Positions 16,370 to 24,174 of a stretch of 43,854 bases of DNA are shown piece by piece. The DNA lies in assembly GCA_934196125.1 (NCBI GenBank), contig CAKPVT010000010.1, positions 1 to 43,854 on the forward strand. The letters run 5' to 3'. How positions within the stretch are numbered: position 1 is the stretch's first letter; every line of letters begins with the position of its first letter. The DNA is from an uncultured Streptococcus sp. GTDB taxonomy: Bacteria; Bacillota; Bacilli; Lactobacillales; Streptococcaceae. The position numbers were made by a program, and so were the translations under genes. Under the pieces are notes generated by a model. It worked only from the letters and a program-made list of their open reading frames with translations, was not told where the DNA came from and did no database searches.

Positions 16370-17035
16370 ATGGACTGGGAAAAGTTTTTAGATCCTTACA
16401 TACAGACAGTTGGGGAGTTGAAGATTAAACTACGTGGTATTCGTAAGCAGTTTCGTAAGCAAAATCGCCATTCTCCGATTGAATTTGTAACTGGTCGTGT
16501 AAAATCAGTTGAAAGTATCAAGGAAAAAATGGAACTTCGGGGAATTAAACCTGAAAATATTGCACAGGATTTGCAAGATATTGCAGGTGTTCGTGTCATG
16601 GTTCAATTCGTAGATGACGTTGATGAAGTTCGAACTCTTTTGCGTGGCCGTCACGACATGACAATTGTTCAAGAACGTGATTATATCAACAACATGAAAG
16701 CAAGTGGCTATCGTTCTTATCATGTTATTGTAGAGTATCCAGTAGATACGATAGATGGTCAAAAGACGGTCTTGGCTGAGATTCAAATTCGAACATTAGC
16801 CATGAATTTCTGGGCGACAATTGAGCATTCATTGAATTATAAGTACAAGGGTGAATTTCCAGATGAAATCAAGAAACGCCTTGAAACGACAGCAAAAATT
16901 GCGCTTGAATTGGATGAAGAAATGAGAAAGATTCGTGAGGATATTAGAGAAGCACAGCTTTTATTTGATCCCGCAAGTCGAAAATTAAGTGATGGTGTAG
17001 GAAATAGCGATGACACAGACGAATATTACAGATAA
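16370..17035 (+). CDS. relQ: Small alarmone synthetase RelQ
   Basis: A 221-residue single-domain (p)ppGpp synthetase without the hydrolase or TGS/ACT regions of long RelA. The synthetase core includes VTGRVKSVESIKEKM, DIAGVRVMVQFVDDVDEV and EIQIRTLAMNFWATIEHSLNYKYKG (broken here only for description). It makes pppGpp/ppGpp from ATP and GTP/GDP, typically under cell-envelope or metabolic stress. A GTG at 16367 is also in frame, but AGGAAGG at 16356-16362 is better spaced (7 nt) for the ATG at 16370. It heads the operon relQ-nadK-rluD type-pta, which is conserved in streptococci. Confidence 0.93.
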   Translation: MDWEKFLDPYIQTVGELKIKLRGIRKQFRKQNRHSPIEFVTGRVKSVESIKEKMELRGIKPENIAQDLQDIAGVRVMVQFVDDVDEVRTLLRGRHDMTIVQERDYINNMKASGYRSYHVIVEYPVDTIDGQKTVLAEIQIRTLAMNFWATIEHSLNYKYKGEFPDEIKKRLETTAKIALELDEEMRKIREDIREAQLLFDPASRKLSDGVGNSDDTDEYYR

Positions 17036-17846
17036 AGTGACACGAGTAGCTATCGTGGCAAACGGAAAATACCAAAGTAGGCGAGTTGCTTCAAAACTTT
17101 TTGCGACCTTCAAGGAGGACAAGCGATTTTATCTATCTAAGAAAGATCCTGATATTGTCATTTCTATCGGTGGTGATGGTATGTTATTATCAGCGTTTCA
17201 CATGTATGAAAAAAATCTTGATAAAGTGCGCTTTGTCGGAATCCATACAGGACACCTTGGCTTCTATACGGATTATCGTGATTTCGAAGTTGAAAAATTA
17301 ATCGAAAATTTGCATGCTGATAAGGGACGTAAGGTTTCTTATCCTATTTTGAGGGCAAAAATTACCTTGGACGATGGGTGTGTGGTTAAAGTGCGTGCGT
17401 TGAACGAAGTAGCCATTAAACGTATTGAAAAAACGATGGTTGCGGATGTTGTTATTGATAAAGTGAAACTAGAACGTTTCCGTGGTGACGGTCTTTCTGT
17501 ATCGACACCAACAGGAAGTACAGGTTATAATAAATCATTAGGTGGTGCGATTTTGCATCCGACAATGGAAGCCTTGCAGCTGGCGGAAATTTCTAGTTTG
17601 AATAACCGTGTCTATCGCACGCTGGGGTCTTCAGTGATTGTTCCTAAAAAAGATAAAATTGAAATTATTCCTAAACGTCAAGGCGTTTACACGATTTCAA
17701 TCGATAATAAAACGATGCATTACAAAAATGTGTCTAAAATTGAATACTGCATTGACAATAAAAAAATTAGTTTTGTGGCGACACCTTTCCATACAAGTTT
17801 CTGGGAACGCGTAACAGATGCCTTTATAGGAGAGTTGGAGTCGTGA
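17010..17846 (+). CDS. nadK: NAD kinase
   Basis: A 278-residue ATP-dependent kinase that converts NAD+ to NADP+. The GGDG motif at about residues 54-57 (ISIGGDGMLL) and STPTGSTGYNKSLGGAI are the family hallmarks. It overlaps the end of relQ by 26 nt and the pseudouridine synthase start by 4 nt, so translation is coupled on both sides. The start at 17010 matches the usual streptococcal N-terminus ahead of VTRVAIVANGKYQSR. Confidence 0.95.
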   Translation: MTQTNITDKVTRVAIVANGKYQSRRVASKLFATFKEDKRFYLSKKDPDIVISIGGDGMLLSAFHMYEKNLDKVRFVGIHTGHLGFYTDYRDFEVEKLIENLHADKGRKVSYPILRAKITLDDGCVVKVRALNEVAIKRIEKTMVADVVIDKVKLERFRGDGLSVSTPTGSTGYNKSLGGAILHPTMEALQLAEISSLNNRVYRTLGSSVIVPKKDKIEIIPKRQGVYTISIDNKTMHYKNVSKIEYCIDNKKISFVATPFHTSFWERVTDAFIGELES

Positions 17847-18733
17847 GATTTGATTTTGTTGCTGATCGACAGACAAAAGTAAAAACATTTTTAAAAGGTC
17901 ACGATGTTTCAAAAGGATTATTAGCCAAAGTTAAGTTCAAAGGCGGGAATATATGGGTAAATGGTGTTGAACAAAATGCCATTTATTTATTGAACGTTGG
18001 TGATGTTGTTACCATTGAAATTCCTGACGAAGAAGAACATGAGACGTTGGTTCCTGTCAAACATGACCTTAATATTGCTTACGAAGATGAGCATTTTTTG
18101 ATTATAAATAAACCGCATGGCTATGCTAGTATTCCAAGTGTTTTGCACTCCAATACGATTGCTAATTTTGTGAAACATTATTATCTAGAGCAAAATTATC
18201 CCAATAAACAGGTGCATATTGTGACACGTTTGGATAAGGATACGAGCGGATTGATGCTGTTTGCCAAACATGGCTATGCACATGCTAGATTAGATAAGCA
18301 ACTGCAAAATAAAACCATTGAAAAACGGTATTATGCTTTGGTTTCTGGCAAAGGTGAATTAGCAGATAAAGGTGAGATTATTGCACCGATTGCTCGTTCA
18401 GATGATAGTATCATCACACGTTGTGTGCATCCGTCTGGCAAATACGCCCACACGAGCTATGAAGTTGTGGCGCATTTTGGTGAGGTAGCTTTGGTAGATA
18501 TTCGTCTCCATACAGGACGTACCCACCAGATTCGTGTGCATTTTTCGCACATTGGTTTTCCATTGCTGGGAGATGATATGTATGGCGGAAGCATGGATTA
18601 TGGCATTACACGTCAAGCCTTGCATTGCCATTATCTTCGCTTTGTAAACCCATACACAAACGAAGAGATAATTCAGACCACAAACTTGACAGATGATTTT
18701 GATAGCGTTATCATGGAGCTACAACAAAATTAG
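17843..18733 (+). CDS. RluD/RluA-family 23S rRNA pseudouridine synthase
   Basis: A 296-residue enzyme isomerising uridine to pseudouridine in RNA. An N-terminal S4-like region (about residues 1-70) is followed by the catalytic domain. The Asp lies in VTRLDKDTSGLMLFAK (about residues 129-144), with HTGRTHQIRVHF downstream. The start is GTG at 17843, overlapping the nadK stop, with GGAG at 17837-17840. The exact rRNA site is not shown by sequence. It is the third gene of the relQ operon. Confidence 0.92.
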   Translation: MRFDFVADRQTKVKTFLKGHDVSKGLLAKVKFKGGNIWVNGVEQNAIYLLNVGDVVTIEIPDEEEHETLVPVKHDLNIAYEDEHFLIINKPHGYASIPSVLHSNTIANFVKHYYLEQNYPNKQVHIVTRLDKDTSGLMLFAKHGYAHARLDKQLQNKTIEKRYYALVSGKGELADKGEIIAPIARSDDSIITRCVHPSGKYAHTSYEVVAHFGEVALVDIRLHTGRTHQIRVHFSHIGFPLLGDDMYGGSMDYGITRQALHCHYLRFVNPYTNEEIIQTTNLTDDFDSVIMELQQN

Positions 18734-18749
18734 ATAGAAGGTTAAAAAT

Positions 18750-19748
18750 ATGGGAATTCGATCTTTATTTGGTAACTTACGGGAAAAAATTATTGGTAAA
18801 AACCTCAAAATTGTTTTTCCTGAAGGAAATGACGAACGCGTGCTTCGAGCAGCCGCTCGTTTGAAATTCGAGGGATTAATTGAGCCGATTATTTTGGGAG
18901 ACGCTAAAGAAGTTCGAGCTTTGCTTGCGAAATTTGGCTTCGCTGATCAAAATTATGTCATTATCAATCCAGCAGAATACGATCAATTTGATGAAATGAA
19001 AGAAGCATTTCTTGAAATTCGTAAGGGAAAAGTAACACCAGAAGATGCTGAGCATTTGTTGCAAGATGTTAATTATTTTGGTGTGATGTTTGTCAAACTT
19101 GGCTTGGCTGACGGAATGGTTTCTGGTGCCATTCATTCAACCGCTGATACGGTTCGCCCGGCCCTTCAAATTATCAAAACAAAACCCGGCATTTCACGCA
19201 CTTCAGGAGTGTTTCTGATGAATCGTGAAACAACAGAACAACGTCTTTTGTTTGCTGACTGTGCGATTAATATCGATCCTACCGCTCAAGAATTGGCTGA
19301 AATTGCTGTGAATACTGCGGATACAGCTAAAATTTTTGACATTGAACCAAAGATTGTAATGTTGAGTTTTTCAACGAAAGGAAGTGCTAAGGCACCACAA
19401 GTTGAAAAAGTACAAACAGCAACTAAGATTGCTAAAGAAACACGCCCTGACATTCTTTTGGATGGTGAATTGCAATTTGATGCGGCATTTGTCCCAGGGA
19501 CAGCGGCTGTAAAAGCACCAGATAGTGATATTGCAGGACAAGCAAATGTCTTTATCTTCCCAGACCTTCAATCAGGAAATATTGGTTACAAAATCGCTCA
19601 ACACTTTGGGATGTTTGAAGCTGTTGGTCCAATCCTTCAAGGACTCAACAAGCCTGTGAATGATTTGTCACGTGGTTCAAGTGCTGAGGATGTTTACAAA
19701 TTAGCTATCATCACAGCTGCTCAAGCTATTGATGGTAACGACAATTAA
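18750..19748 (+). CDS. pta: Phosphate acetyltransferase
   Basis: A 332-residue short-type Pta (EutD-like length, no N-terminal regulatory domain). It converts acetyl-CoA and phosphate to acetyl phosphate in the acetate-producing branch. Family motifs include IVFPEGNDERVLRAAARL, GLADGMVSGAIHSTADTVRPALQ, and the C-terminal NVFIFPDLQSGNIGYKIAQ and PVNDLSRGSSAEDVY. It is the last gene of the relQ operon, 16 nt after the synthase gene. No ackA is in the window. Confidence 0.95.
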   Translation: MGIRSLFGNLREKIIGKNLKIVFPEGNDERVLRAAARLKFEGLIEPIILGDAKEVRALLAKFGFADQNYVIINPAEYDQFDEMKEAFLEIRKGKVTPEDAEHLLQDVNYFGVMFVKLGLADGMVSGAIHSTADTVRPALQIIKTKPGISRTSGVFLMNRETTEQRLLFADCAINIDPTAQELAEIAVNTADTAKIFDIEPKIVMLSFSTKGSAKAPQVEKVQTATKIAKETRPDILLDGELQFDAAFVPGTAAVKAPDSDIAGQANVFIFPDLQSGNIGYKIAQHFGMFEAVGPILQGLNKPVNDLSRGSSAEDVYKLAIITAAQAIDGNDN

Positions 19749-19765
19749 TAAAAATTAACAAAGCT

Positions 19766-19790
19766 CAGTTGGTTTTTCCGACTGACTTTC
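19766..19790 (+). terminator. Terminator of the relQ-pta operon
   Basis: CAGTTGG (19766-19772) pairs with CCGACTG (19778-19784, one G-U pair) around T5, followed by a T-rich tail. Confidence 0.65.
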
Positions 19791-19815
19791 TTGTCTTAAT
19801 AAGAAAAGAGGAAAT

Positions 19816-20571
19816 ATGTCAAAAATTGCTTTAGTTACGGGAGCTTCTGCTGGATTTGGTAAAGCTATCGCTGAAAAATTAGTATCTGACGGTTATCGTG
19901 TCATTGCTAGTGCCCGCCGTTTGGAAAAATTACAGAGCTTACAAGCAGCACTAGGTGAACAGAATGTTTACCCTCTTCAAATGGATGTTTCACAAACACA
20001 AGTTATCGACGAGGCCTTGACTTCTTTGCCTAAAGGATGGCGAGAAATTGATATTTTGGTTAATAATGCCGGTTTAGCACTTGGCTTGGATAAAGCATAC
20101 GAGGCAGATTTTTCAGATTGGCTGACGATGATTAATACTAATATCGTTGGTTTGACTTATTTAACCCGCCAAGTTTTACCCACTATGGTTAAACGTAATG
20201 CTGGAATGATTATTAACCTTGGGTCAACTGCTGGTACAGTTCCTTATCCTGGGGCTAATCTTTACGGAGCTTCAAAAGCTTTCGTGAAACAATTTTCATT
20301 GAACTTGCGTGCGGACCTTGCAGGCACAAAAATTCGTGTTACCAATATTGAACCAGGTCTTTGTGAGGGAACAGAATTTTCAAATGTTCGTTTCAAAGGC
20401 GACAATGAACGCGCTGAAAAACTCTACGATGGCGCACACGCTATTAAACCAGAAGATATTGCCAACACCGTTTCTTGGGTGGCAAGCCAACCTTCTCATG
20501 TCAATATCAACCGCATTGAAATAATGCCTGTTTCCCAATCTTTTGGACCACAACCCGTTTACCGAGATTAA
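19816..20571 (+). CDS. SDR family NAD(P)-dependent oxidoreductase (YdfG-like)
   Basis: A 251-residue classical short-chain dehydrogenase. The cofactor motif TGASAGFG is at residues 8-15, NNAG near 88-91, and the catalytic YGASK near 153-157 with the Ser in NLGSTAG. The Arg-rich ARRLEK after the second strand favours NADP(H). The pattern is closest to YdfG-type 3-hydroxy acid or serine dehydrogenases, but the substrate is not certain. It has its own ribosome site (AGAGGAAA) and a terminator in the repeat that follows. Confidence 0.9.
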   Translation: MSKIALVTGASAGFGKAIAEKLVSDGYRVIASARRLEKLQSLQAALGEQNVYPLQMDVSQTQVIDEALTSLPKGWREIDILVNNAGLALGLDKAYEADFSDWLTMINTNIVGLTYLTRQVLPTMVKRNAGMIINLGSTAGTVPYPGANLYGASKAFVKQFSLNLRADLAGTKIRVTNIEPGLCEGTEFSNVRFKGDNERAEKLYDGAHAIKPEDIANTVSWVASQPSHVNINRIEIMPVSQSFGPQPVYRD

Positions 20572-20572
20572 A

Positions 20573-20935
20573 GGGAGTGGGACGAATAAAGATTAAAAAG
20601 CGAATCGGTAATTTCGAAGAAATTTGATTTCTCAGCAAATCTTAATTTCTTGTTGCTGACCTAAAACGGTCTATCCCCAGACTGTTTTTGACACTTATTT
20701 TGTAAGTTTTATTTCCCGATTATAAAGGTTCCCCAAACCTTTATAACTCACCCCCGCATGGCTCGAAAGATTTGGGGAATCTTTCGAGGTGGGAAATAGA
20801 GTCAAGTGAAGCTTGACATCAAAAAGGTTATAAAAGCTGATTTATCAGCGTATTAGAATCCACTCAACTACTGCATCCTGCAAATAATAACTATATAAAC
20901 AAAGAAGCTGGGTACTTTTGACTCAGCCTCATATC
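20573..20935 (+). repeat. Structured streptococcal intergenic repeat element
   Basis: The stretch begins AAGGGAGTGGGAC and ends in a stem-loop before CAGCCTCA. I recall the same opening, the TAAAAGCTGAT...CACTCAAC...ACTGC middle and the CAGCCTC end from intergenic repeats in many streptococci. Inside are several stems: a terminator-like hairpin (20663-20689), an outer 8-bp stem (20710-20717 with 20791-20798) enclosing two hairpins (20721-20745 and 20762-20788), GTCAAG/CTTGAC (20801-20817), and GCTGGGT/ACTCAGC (20907-20927). The loops of the two enclosed hairpins are complementary over 9 nt. There is no ORF. The repeat identity is from memory. Confidence 0.6.
20663..20689 (+). terminator. Terminator downstream of the SDR gene
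   Basis: AAAACGGTCT (20663-20672) pairs with AGACTGTTTT (20679-20688, one G-U pair) around ATCCCC, with a T-tail. It lies within the repeat element. Confidence 0.7.
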
Positions 20936-20939
20936 ATTC

Positions 20940-21339
20940 CTATAAATCATCACCAATAGAAGGTCCCGATGTGGTGTCAGAGCAAGCAACGATAGCTTGA
21001 CCAGTTTCTTTTAGATAACTAGACAGAAGTGGTTTTAAGTCTTGAATGTAAGTTATGACACCAAGTGATTAACCAGAAGTATCTAAAATCAGCTGATAAG
21101 TTTGCGTTAAGATGACATCAAAATTATCTGTAGGTATTTGCAAATGTAGGCTTTTTCCTGGAGATTGATGTAGGCTTTGCCAAATCCATTCAGGAAGTTT
21201 CTCACTTTCATTTTCTGGAAAAAAATGAACCGTCAGAGCGATTATTGCTATAGATGAGCTTTAAATTGTTATCATAAAAACTAGCTCGGTAGGGAAGATG
21301 AGCCAGTAACGCTTTAATGTCTTTTATGTTATCAATCAT
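20940..21339 (-). pseudogene. Remnant of a PAS-like domain gene
   Basis: The minus strand reads MIDNIKDIKALLAHLPYR, then ASFYDNNLKLIYSNNRSDGSFF. A one-base insertion in a T-run near 21220 shifts the frame, and it continues PENESEKLPEWIWQSL and NFDVILTQTYQLILDTSG. An in-frame TAA follows, near 21070. It resumes SLGVITYIQDLKPLLSSYLKETGQAIVACSDTTSG to a stop at 20940. The pattern resembles the C-terminal PAS-like part of some streptococcal NADPH-dependent FMN reductases, as I recall. No N-terminal flavodoxin part is present. One frameshift and one nonsense codon make it non-functional. Confidence 0.6.
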
Positions 21340-21511
21340 AACGATTTTATCAGAAAAGCACAACTAAACTATTTGTAAACTGCTATGAGGGAACTTGCAT
21401 ATACATTGTCTTGATAATTCAGAGGATAATATCAGAAAACACTAACATCATACTATCTTCTTGCTAACAAACTATTTATAATAGATAACAAAGATAGGTT
21501 GGAGGAAAACA

Positions 21512-22351
21512 ATGAGTAAGATCATTTTTTTAGACGTCGATGGAACATTAGTGGATTATCATAATCGCGTGCCAGAGTCCGCTGTCAAAGCAATTCAACA
21601 AGCGCGTCAAAATGGATATTATGTCTTTGTTTGCACGGGTCGTAGTCGTGCAGAAATGCAGCCTGAGCTATGGGAAATTGGTCTTGATGGCATGATTGGC
21701 GGCAATGGTTCTTATATTGAACATAACGGTCAGGTTATCATGCACCAGTTGATTTCAAAAGAGGATGCCAAAGCTATTGTTGACTGGCTACACGAACGTG
21801 GGTTGGAATTTTACTTAGAATCAAATAATGGTCTTTTTGCTTCGGAAAATTTCAAAGAAGTTGCCCGCCCAGTAATGCGGCAATATGCGCTTTCTAAAGG
21901 CAAAACTGCAGCAGAAGTTGAACATATGGAAGCAGAAGACGCCCTTCATGGCTTGATTTATGGTGGTGAATTGTATCGTGATGATTTAAATAAGGTCAGC
22001 TTTATTCTTAATTCTTACCAAGACCATTTGGATTCAGCCAAAGCTTTTCCAAGTTTAAAAGCTGGAACATGGGGTGGTCGTGGTGAAACGGCGTTATTTG
22101 GAGACCTCGGCGTTAAAGATATTACCAAAGCACACGCAATTGATGTTCTTTTGGAGCACTTGCAAGCTGATAAAAAGGATACCATTGCTTTTGGTGATGC
22201 CAAGGTTGATATTCCCATGCTAGAATATTGTGAAATTGGTGTCTCAATGGGAAATGGCGGTCCAGAAATCCTTGCTATGGCAGACATGGTAACCGATGAT
22301 GTTGAGGAAGACGGACTTTATAATGCCTTTGAAAAATTGGGATTAATTTAA
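21512..22351 (+). CDS. Cof-type HAD-IIB hydrolase
   Basis: A 279-residue cytosolic phosphatase. The HAD nucleophile motif is DVDGT at residues 8-12. A large C2B cap is inserted in the middle, and motif IV is AFGDAKVDIPML followed by GVSMGNG. Family members dephosphorylate sugar phosphates, flavin or pyridoxal phosphates; the substrate here is not determined. GGAGGAAAAC upstream supports the start. It is monocistronic with a terminator at 22359-22390. Confidence 0.9.
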   Translation: MSKIIFLDVDGTLVDYHNRVPESAVKAIQQARQNGYYVFVCTGRSRAEMQPELWEIGLDGMIGGNGSYIEHNGQVIMHQLISKEDAKAIVDWLHERGLEFYLESNNGLFASENFKEVARPVMRQYALSKGKTAAEVEHMEAEDALHGLIYGGELYRDDLNKVSFILNSYQDHLDSAKAFPSLKAGTWGGRGETALFGDLGVKDITKAHAIDVLLEHLQADKKDTIAFGDAKVDIPMLEYCEIGVSMGNGGPEILAMADMVTDDVEEDGLYNAFEKLGLI

Positions 22352-22358
22352 AACAAAG

Positions 22359-22392
22359 AAAACTGCTTGGCAGAGGTGTTGAGCAGTTTTTT
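22359..22392 (+). terminator. Terminator of the HAD hydrolase gene
   Basis: AAAACTGCT (22359-22367) pairs with AGCAGTTTT (22382-22390), with extra T following. Confidence 0.8.
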
Positions 22393-22479
22393 GATATTTT
22401 ATTGAGATTCTTAACATTGGTTCATATGATAGTACAAGGAATGCGTTTTATATCATTAGTTTTTATTTGGTTTTAACGA

Positions 22480-22485
22480 TATAAT
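22480..22485 (+). promoter_or_regulatory. -10 box upstream of the beta-glucosidase stub
   Basis: TATAAT at 22480-22485 with only a weak -35 (around 22456-22461). A good ribosome site (GAGGAG, 22505-22510) precedes the ATG at 22518. The expression signals of the truncated gene therefore appear intact. Confidence 0.5.
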
Positions 22486-22517
22486 ATTATTGAAAAATCA
22501 TTAGTGAGGAGATTTTT

Positions 22518-22724
22518 ATGTTACACAAAAATTTAAAACCATTTTCAGAACATTTTTTGTGGGGAGCTTCAACGTCAGCTTATCAAGTTGAAGGGGCTGC
22601 TTTAGAGGACGGCAAAGGTCCGTCATGCCAAGACGTGAAAGAAATTCCTGCAGGAACAGCTGATTTGTCAGTTTCAGATGGCATGAAGAATTTTGGCAAA
22701 ACATTAGGGAAGGTGTTTGGATGA
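22518..22724 (+). pseudogene. N-terminal stub of a second 6-phospho-beta-glucosidase (GH1)
   Basis: A 68-residue ORF. Residues 1-54 match the start of GH1 6-phospho-beta-glucosidases: FLWGASTSAYQVEGA, then EDGKGPSCQDVKEIPAGTADLSVSD. Homology stops there, and 14 unrelated residues (GMKNFGKTLGKVFG) run to a TGA that overlaps the next ATG as ATGA. More than 85% of the enzyme, including both catalytic Glu, is absent. Because promoter and ribosome site remain, it could still act as a translated leader that couples ribosomes into the membrane protein gene at 22721. Confidence 0.8.
22695..22718 (+). repeat. 24-bp direct repeat, left copy
   Basis: Matches 23460-23483 at 22 of 24 positions. The left copy carries GGGAAGG, which serves as ribosome site for the gene at 22721. 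The right copy has GGAAAGG instead. Confidence 0.8.
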
Positions 22725-23455
22725 GTAAATTAGAAAGAATGATTAGGACTTATTATTGTCGAGTGATATTTACTAAGGAATCACTTAAGTTTGGGGAATG
22801 GTCTTTATTATTTCTAGCATTTATGGTAACAATTATGTTTGGTTTTTCCTTTTCGGATAAATTTCAATTGTGGTTCTTTATTATTTCTGTTGCGGGTTGT
22901 ATTGTTTTATCAGCGCTGAACTATGTTGGAGAGAGGCTTTTTGAACAAAATACACGCTTTAATTGGCTGCTTATTCCCTATATTTCAGGCATTTTTGCAA
23001 CTATAGTTGTCTGGGGAGTCTTTATATTGAATCCTCAAGATTATGAAACGACTCGTTTATCTCGACAATTTTTGATTTATTACCCAATCGTATTTCCGAT
23101 ATTGACATGGATATTACAATATTCATTATTTGACATCTGCACAGAAAAAGAACCTAGAAAAGATCCTTTGTTAAAACCAGTATATGGTGTAGTACTACCA
23201 ATTATTATTTCTGTTCCAGTATTTGTATTGGCTGATATGTTTGGGCTTGATGGAATTCGAACACCTGATTATGCCATGGGTTCAGTAATGGCTTTAATGA
23301 CTTTGGCAGTTCCCACTTTATTTACAGCAACTTCAGAATACTGGCATCCAGAATTGCGGCAATCACGTTATGATGAAGCTATGGGAGCTTTGCAGCAAAC
23401 TAAGAAATCAAAGAAAACAGGTAAGAAAAAGAAGAAAAAGAAGTTGAAGAAGTAG
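22721..23455 (+). CDS. Unrecognised six-helix membrane protein with Lys-rich tail
   Basis: A 244-residue protein with about six hydrophobic segments (roughly residues 27-45, 51-70, 80-103, 118-138, 153-175, 186-204). Its C-terminal tail has about 15 Lys in the last 22 residues (KKSKKTGKKKKKKKLKK). I do not recognise a family. The tail should be cytoplasmic by the positive-inside rule and could bind membrane phosphates or nucleic acid. Its ATG overlaps the stop of the GH1 stub, and GGGAAGG lies 7 nt upstream. The gene fills the space between two 24-bp direct repeats and sits among gene debris, which suggests recent acquisition. Confidence 0.75.
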   Translation: MSKLERMIRTYYCRVIFTKESLKFGEWSLLFLAFMVTIMFGFSFSDKFQLWFFIISVAGCIVLSALNYVGERLFEQNTRFNWLLIPYISGIFATIVVWGVFILNPQDYETTRLSRQFLIYYPIVFPILTWILQYSLFDICTEKEPRKDPLLKPVYGVVLPIIISVPVFVLADMFGLDGIRTPDYAMGSVMALMTLAVPTLFTATSEYWHPELRQSRYDEAMGALQQTKKSKKTGKKKKKKKLKK

Positions 23456-23459
23456 ATAT

Positions 23460-23483
23460 GGTAAAACATTAGGAAAGGTGTTT
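23460..23483 (+). repeat. 24-bp direct repeat, right copy
   Basis: The right copy of the repeat at 22695-22718. On the minus strand it lies just past the Walker A region of the truncated ABC ATPase, so this copy may be the original and the left one the duplicate. Confidence 0.8.
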
Positions 23484-23613
23484 TTCCGCTTCCTGACTGA
23501 CCAAGAATAGAGTAAACTTTCCCTTTTTCAAAGGTTAGATTAACGTCTTTTAAAAGATAATCGTCAGGATTGTTGGTGTACCAATAACCGATATTATGCG
23601 TTCGTAAAGTCAT
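23478..23613 (-). pseudogene. N-terminal stub of an ABC transporter ATPase
   Basis: Minus strand from ATG 23613: MTLRTHNIGYWYTNN, then YLLKDVNLTFEKGKVYSILGQSGSGKT. This is a MacB/LolD-type ATPase up to and including Walker A. Homology ends about there, at the right copy of the 24-bp direct repeat. Signature, Walker B and the rest are missing. It follows the permease remnant in the same direction, as in an original permease-ATPase operon. Confidence 0.8.
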
Positions 23614-23635
23614 TTCTTAGTCCTTCCTAGTTAGA

Positions 23636-23930
23636 TGATAAGATATCCTTAGGTTTCATGCGGATAATAGCAATACTTGCAAGAATTGTTGAAACGAATG
23701 AAATCAGAAGTGCGATTCCACCAAGTTTTGCGACATCAGTTCCTGTTAATTTGATATCAAGGTCATCAATTTCTTGAGTTGAAGAGGTTACCATCTATAC
23801 CATATTACCCATGTCGCCACGACCTCTGCCGTCACCAGGGGTACCAGATTTTTGCCCAGAATCACTATTGTTGCTGTCAGAAGAATTAGTATCTTGACCA
23901 GGACCACCGCCATTTAGTCCTGTTAATTTC
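23636..23930 (-). pseudogene. C-terminal remnant of an FtsX/MacB-type ABC permease
   Basis: The minus strand reads a Gly/Ser/Asp-rich loop (GGGPGQDTNSSDSNNSD), an in-frame TAG near 23797, then IDDLDIKLTGTDVAKLGG and the last helix IALLISFVSTILASIAIIRM, with KPKDILSSN and a stop at 23636. This is the end of an FtsX-like permease. The rest of the gene is not present upstream. It shows one nonsense codon plus loss of the N-terminal part. Confidence 0.7.
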
Positions 23931-23998
23931 AACTGAAAGAAAATTGAAACAAAACTTAAATCGTTTTGTCACGTTTTAAACATAAAAAACATACGATA

Positions 23999-24061
23999 AA
24001 AGCGAACGTTTTAAAAATATGAAATAAAATAATTGACATAAAGCGAACGGTATTATAGAAT
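23999..24061 (+). promoter_or_regulatory. guaC promoter with paired AAAGCGAACG sites
   Basis: TTGACA (24033-24038), 17-bp spacer, TAGAAT (24056-24061). AAAGCGAACG occurs at 23999-24008 and again at 24040-24049, 41 bp apart, with the second copy in the promoter spacer. The motif resembles the PurR box core (CCGAAC in AWWWCCGAACWWT), but with G for the first C. A purine-responsive regulator is a reasonable guess and is not proven. The leader of about 190 nt contains several hairpins. Confidence 0.6.
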
Positions 24062-24147
24062 AATAACGGAAAGGTAAGATTTTACCTAGCGATGCTCTGC
24101 TGTTTTCAAGCGTAGGAGAGTTATAGGAAGGTCATTTTTTTAATGAA

Positions 24148-24174
24148 AGAGTTTCTAGCTACTAGGCAAACTCT
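24148..24174 (+). promoter_or_regulatory. Hairpin in the guaC leader
   Basis: AGAGTTT (24148-24154) pairs with AAACTCT (24168-24174), with inner CTAG (24155-24158) and CTAG (24162-24165). Another hairpin lies at 24072-24087 (AGGTAA/TTACCT). No guanine aptamer motif is seen here, unlike the xpt leader. Confidence 0.45.

Noticed and set aside
23368..23613. 81-codon minus-strand ORF as a single gene
   Set aside because: Only its first ~47 codons (ABC ATPase) are real homology; the Phe-rich rest is antisense of the Lys-rich tail of the membrane protein.
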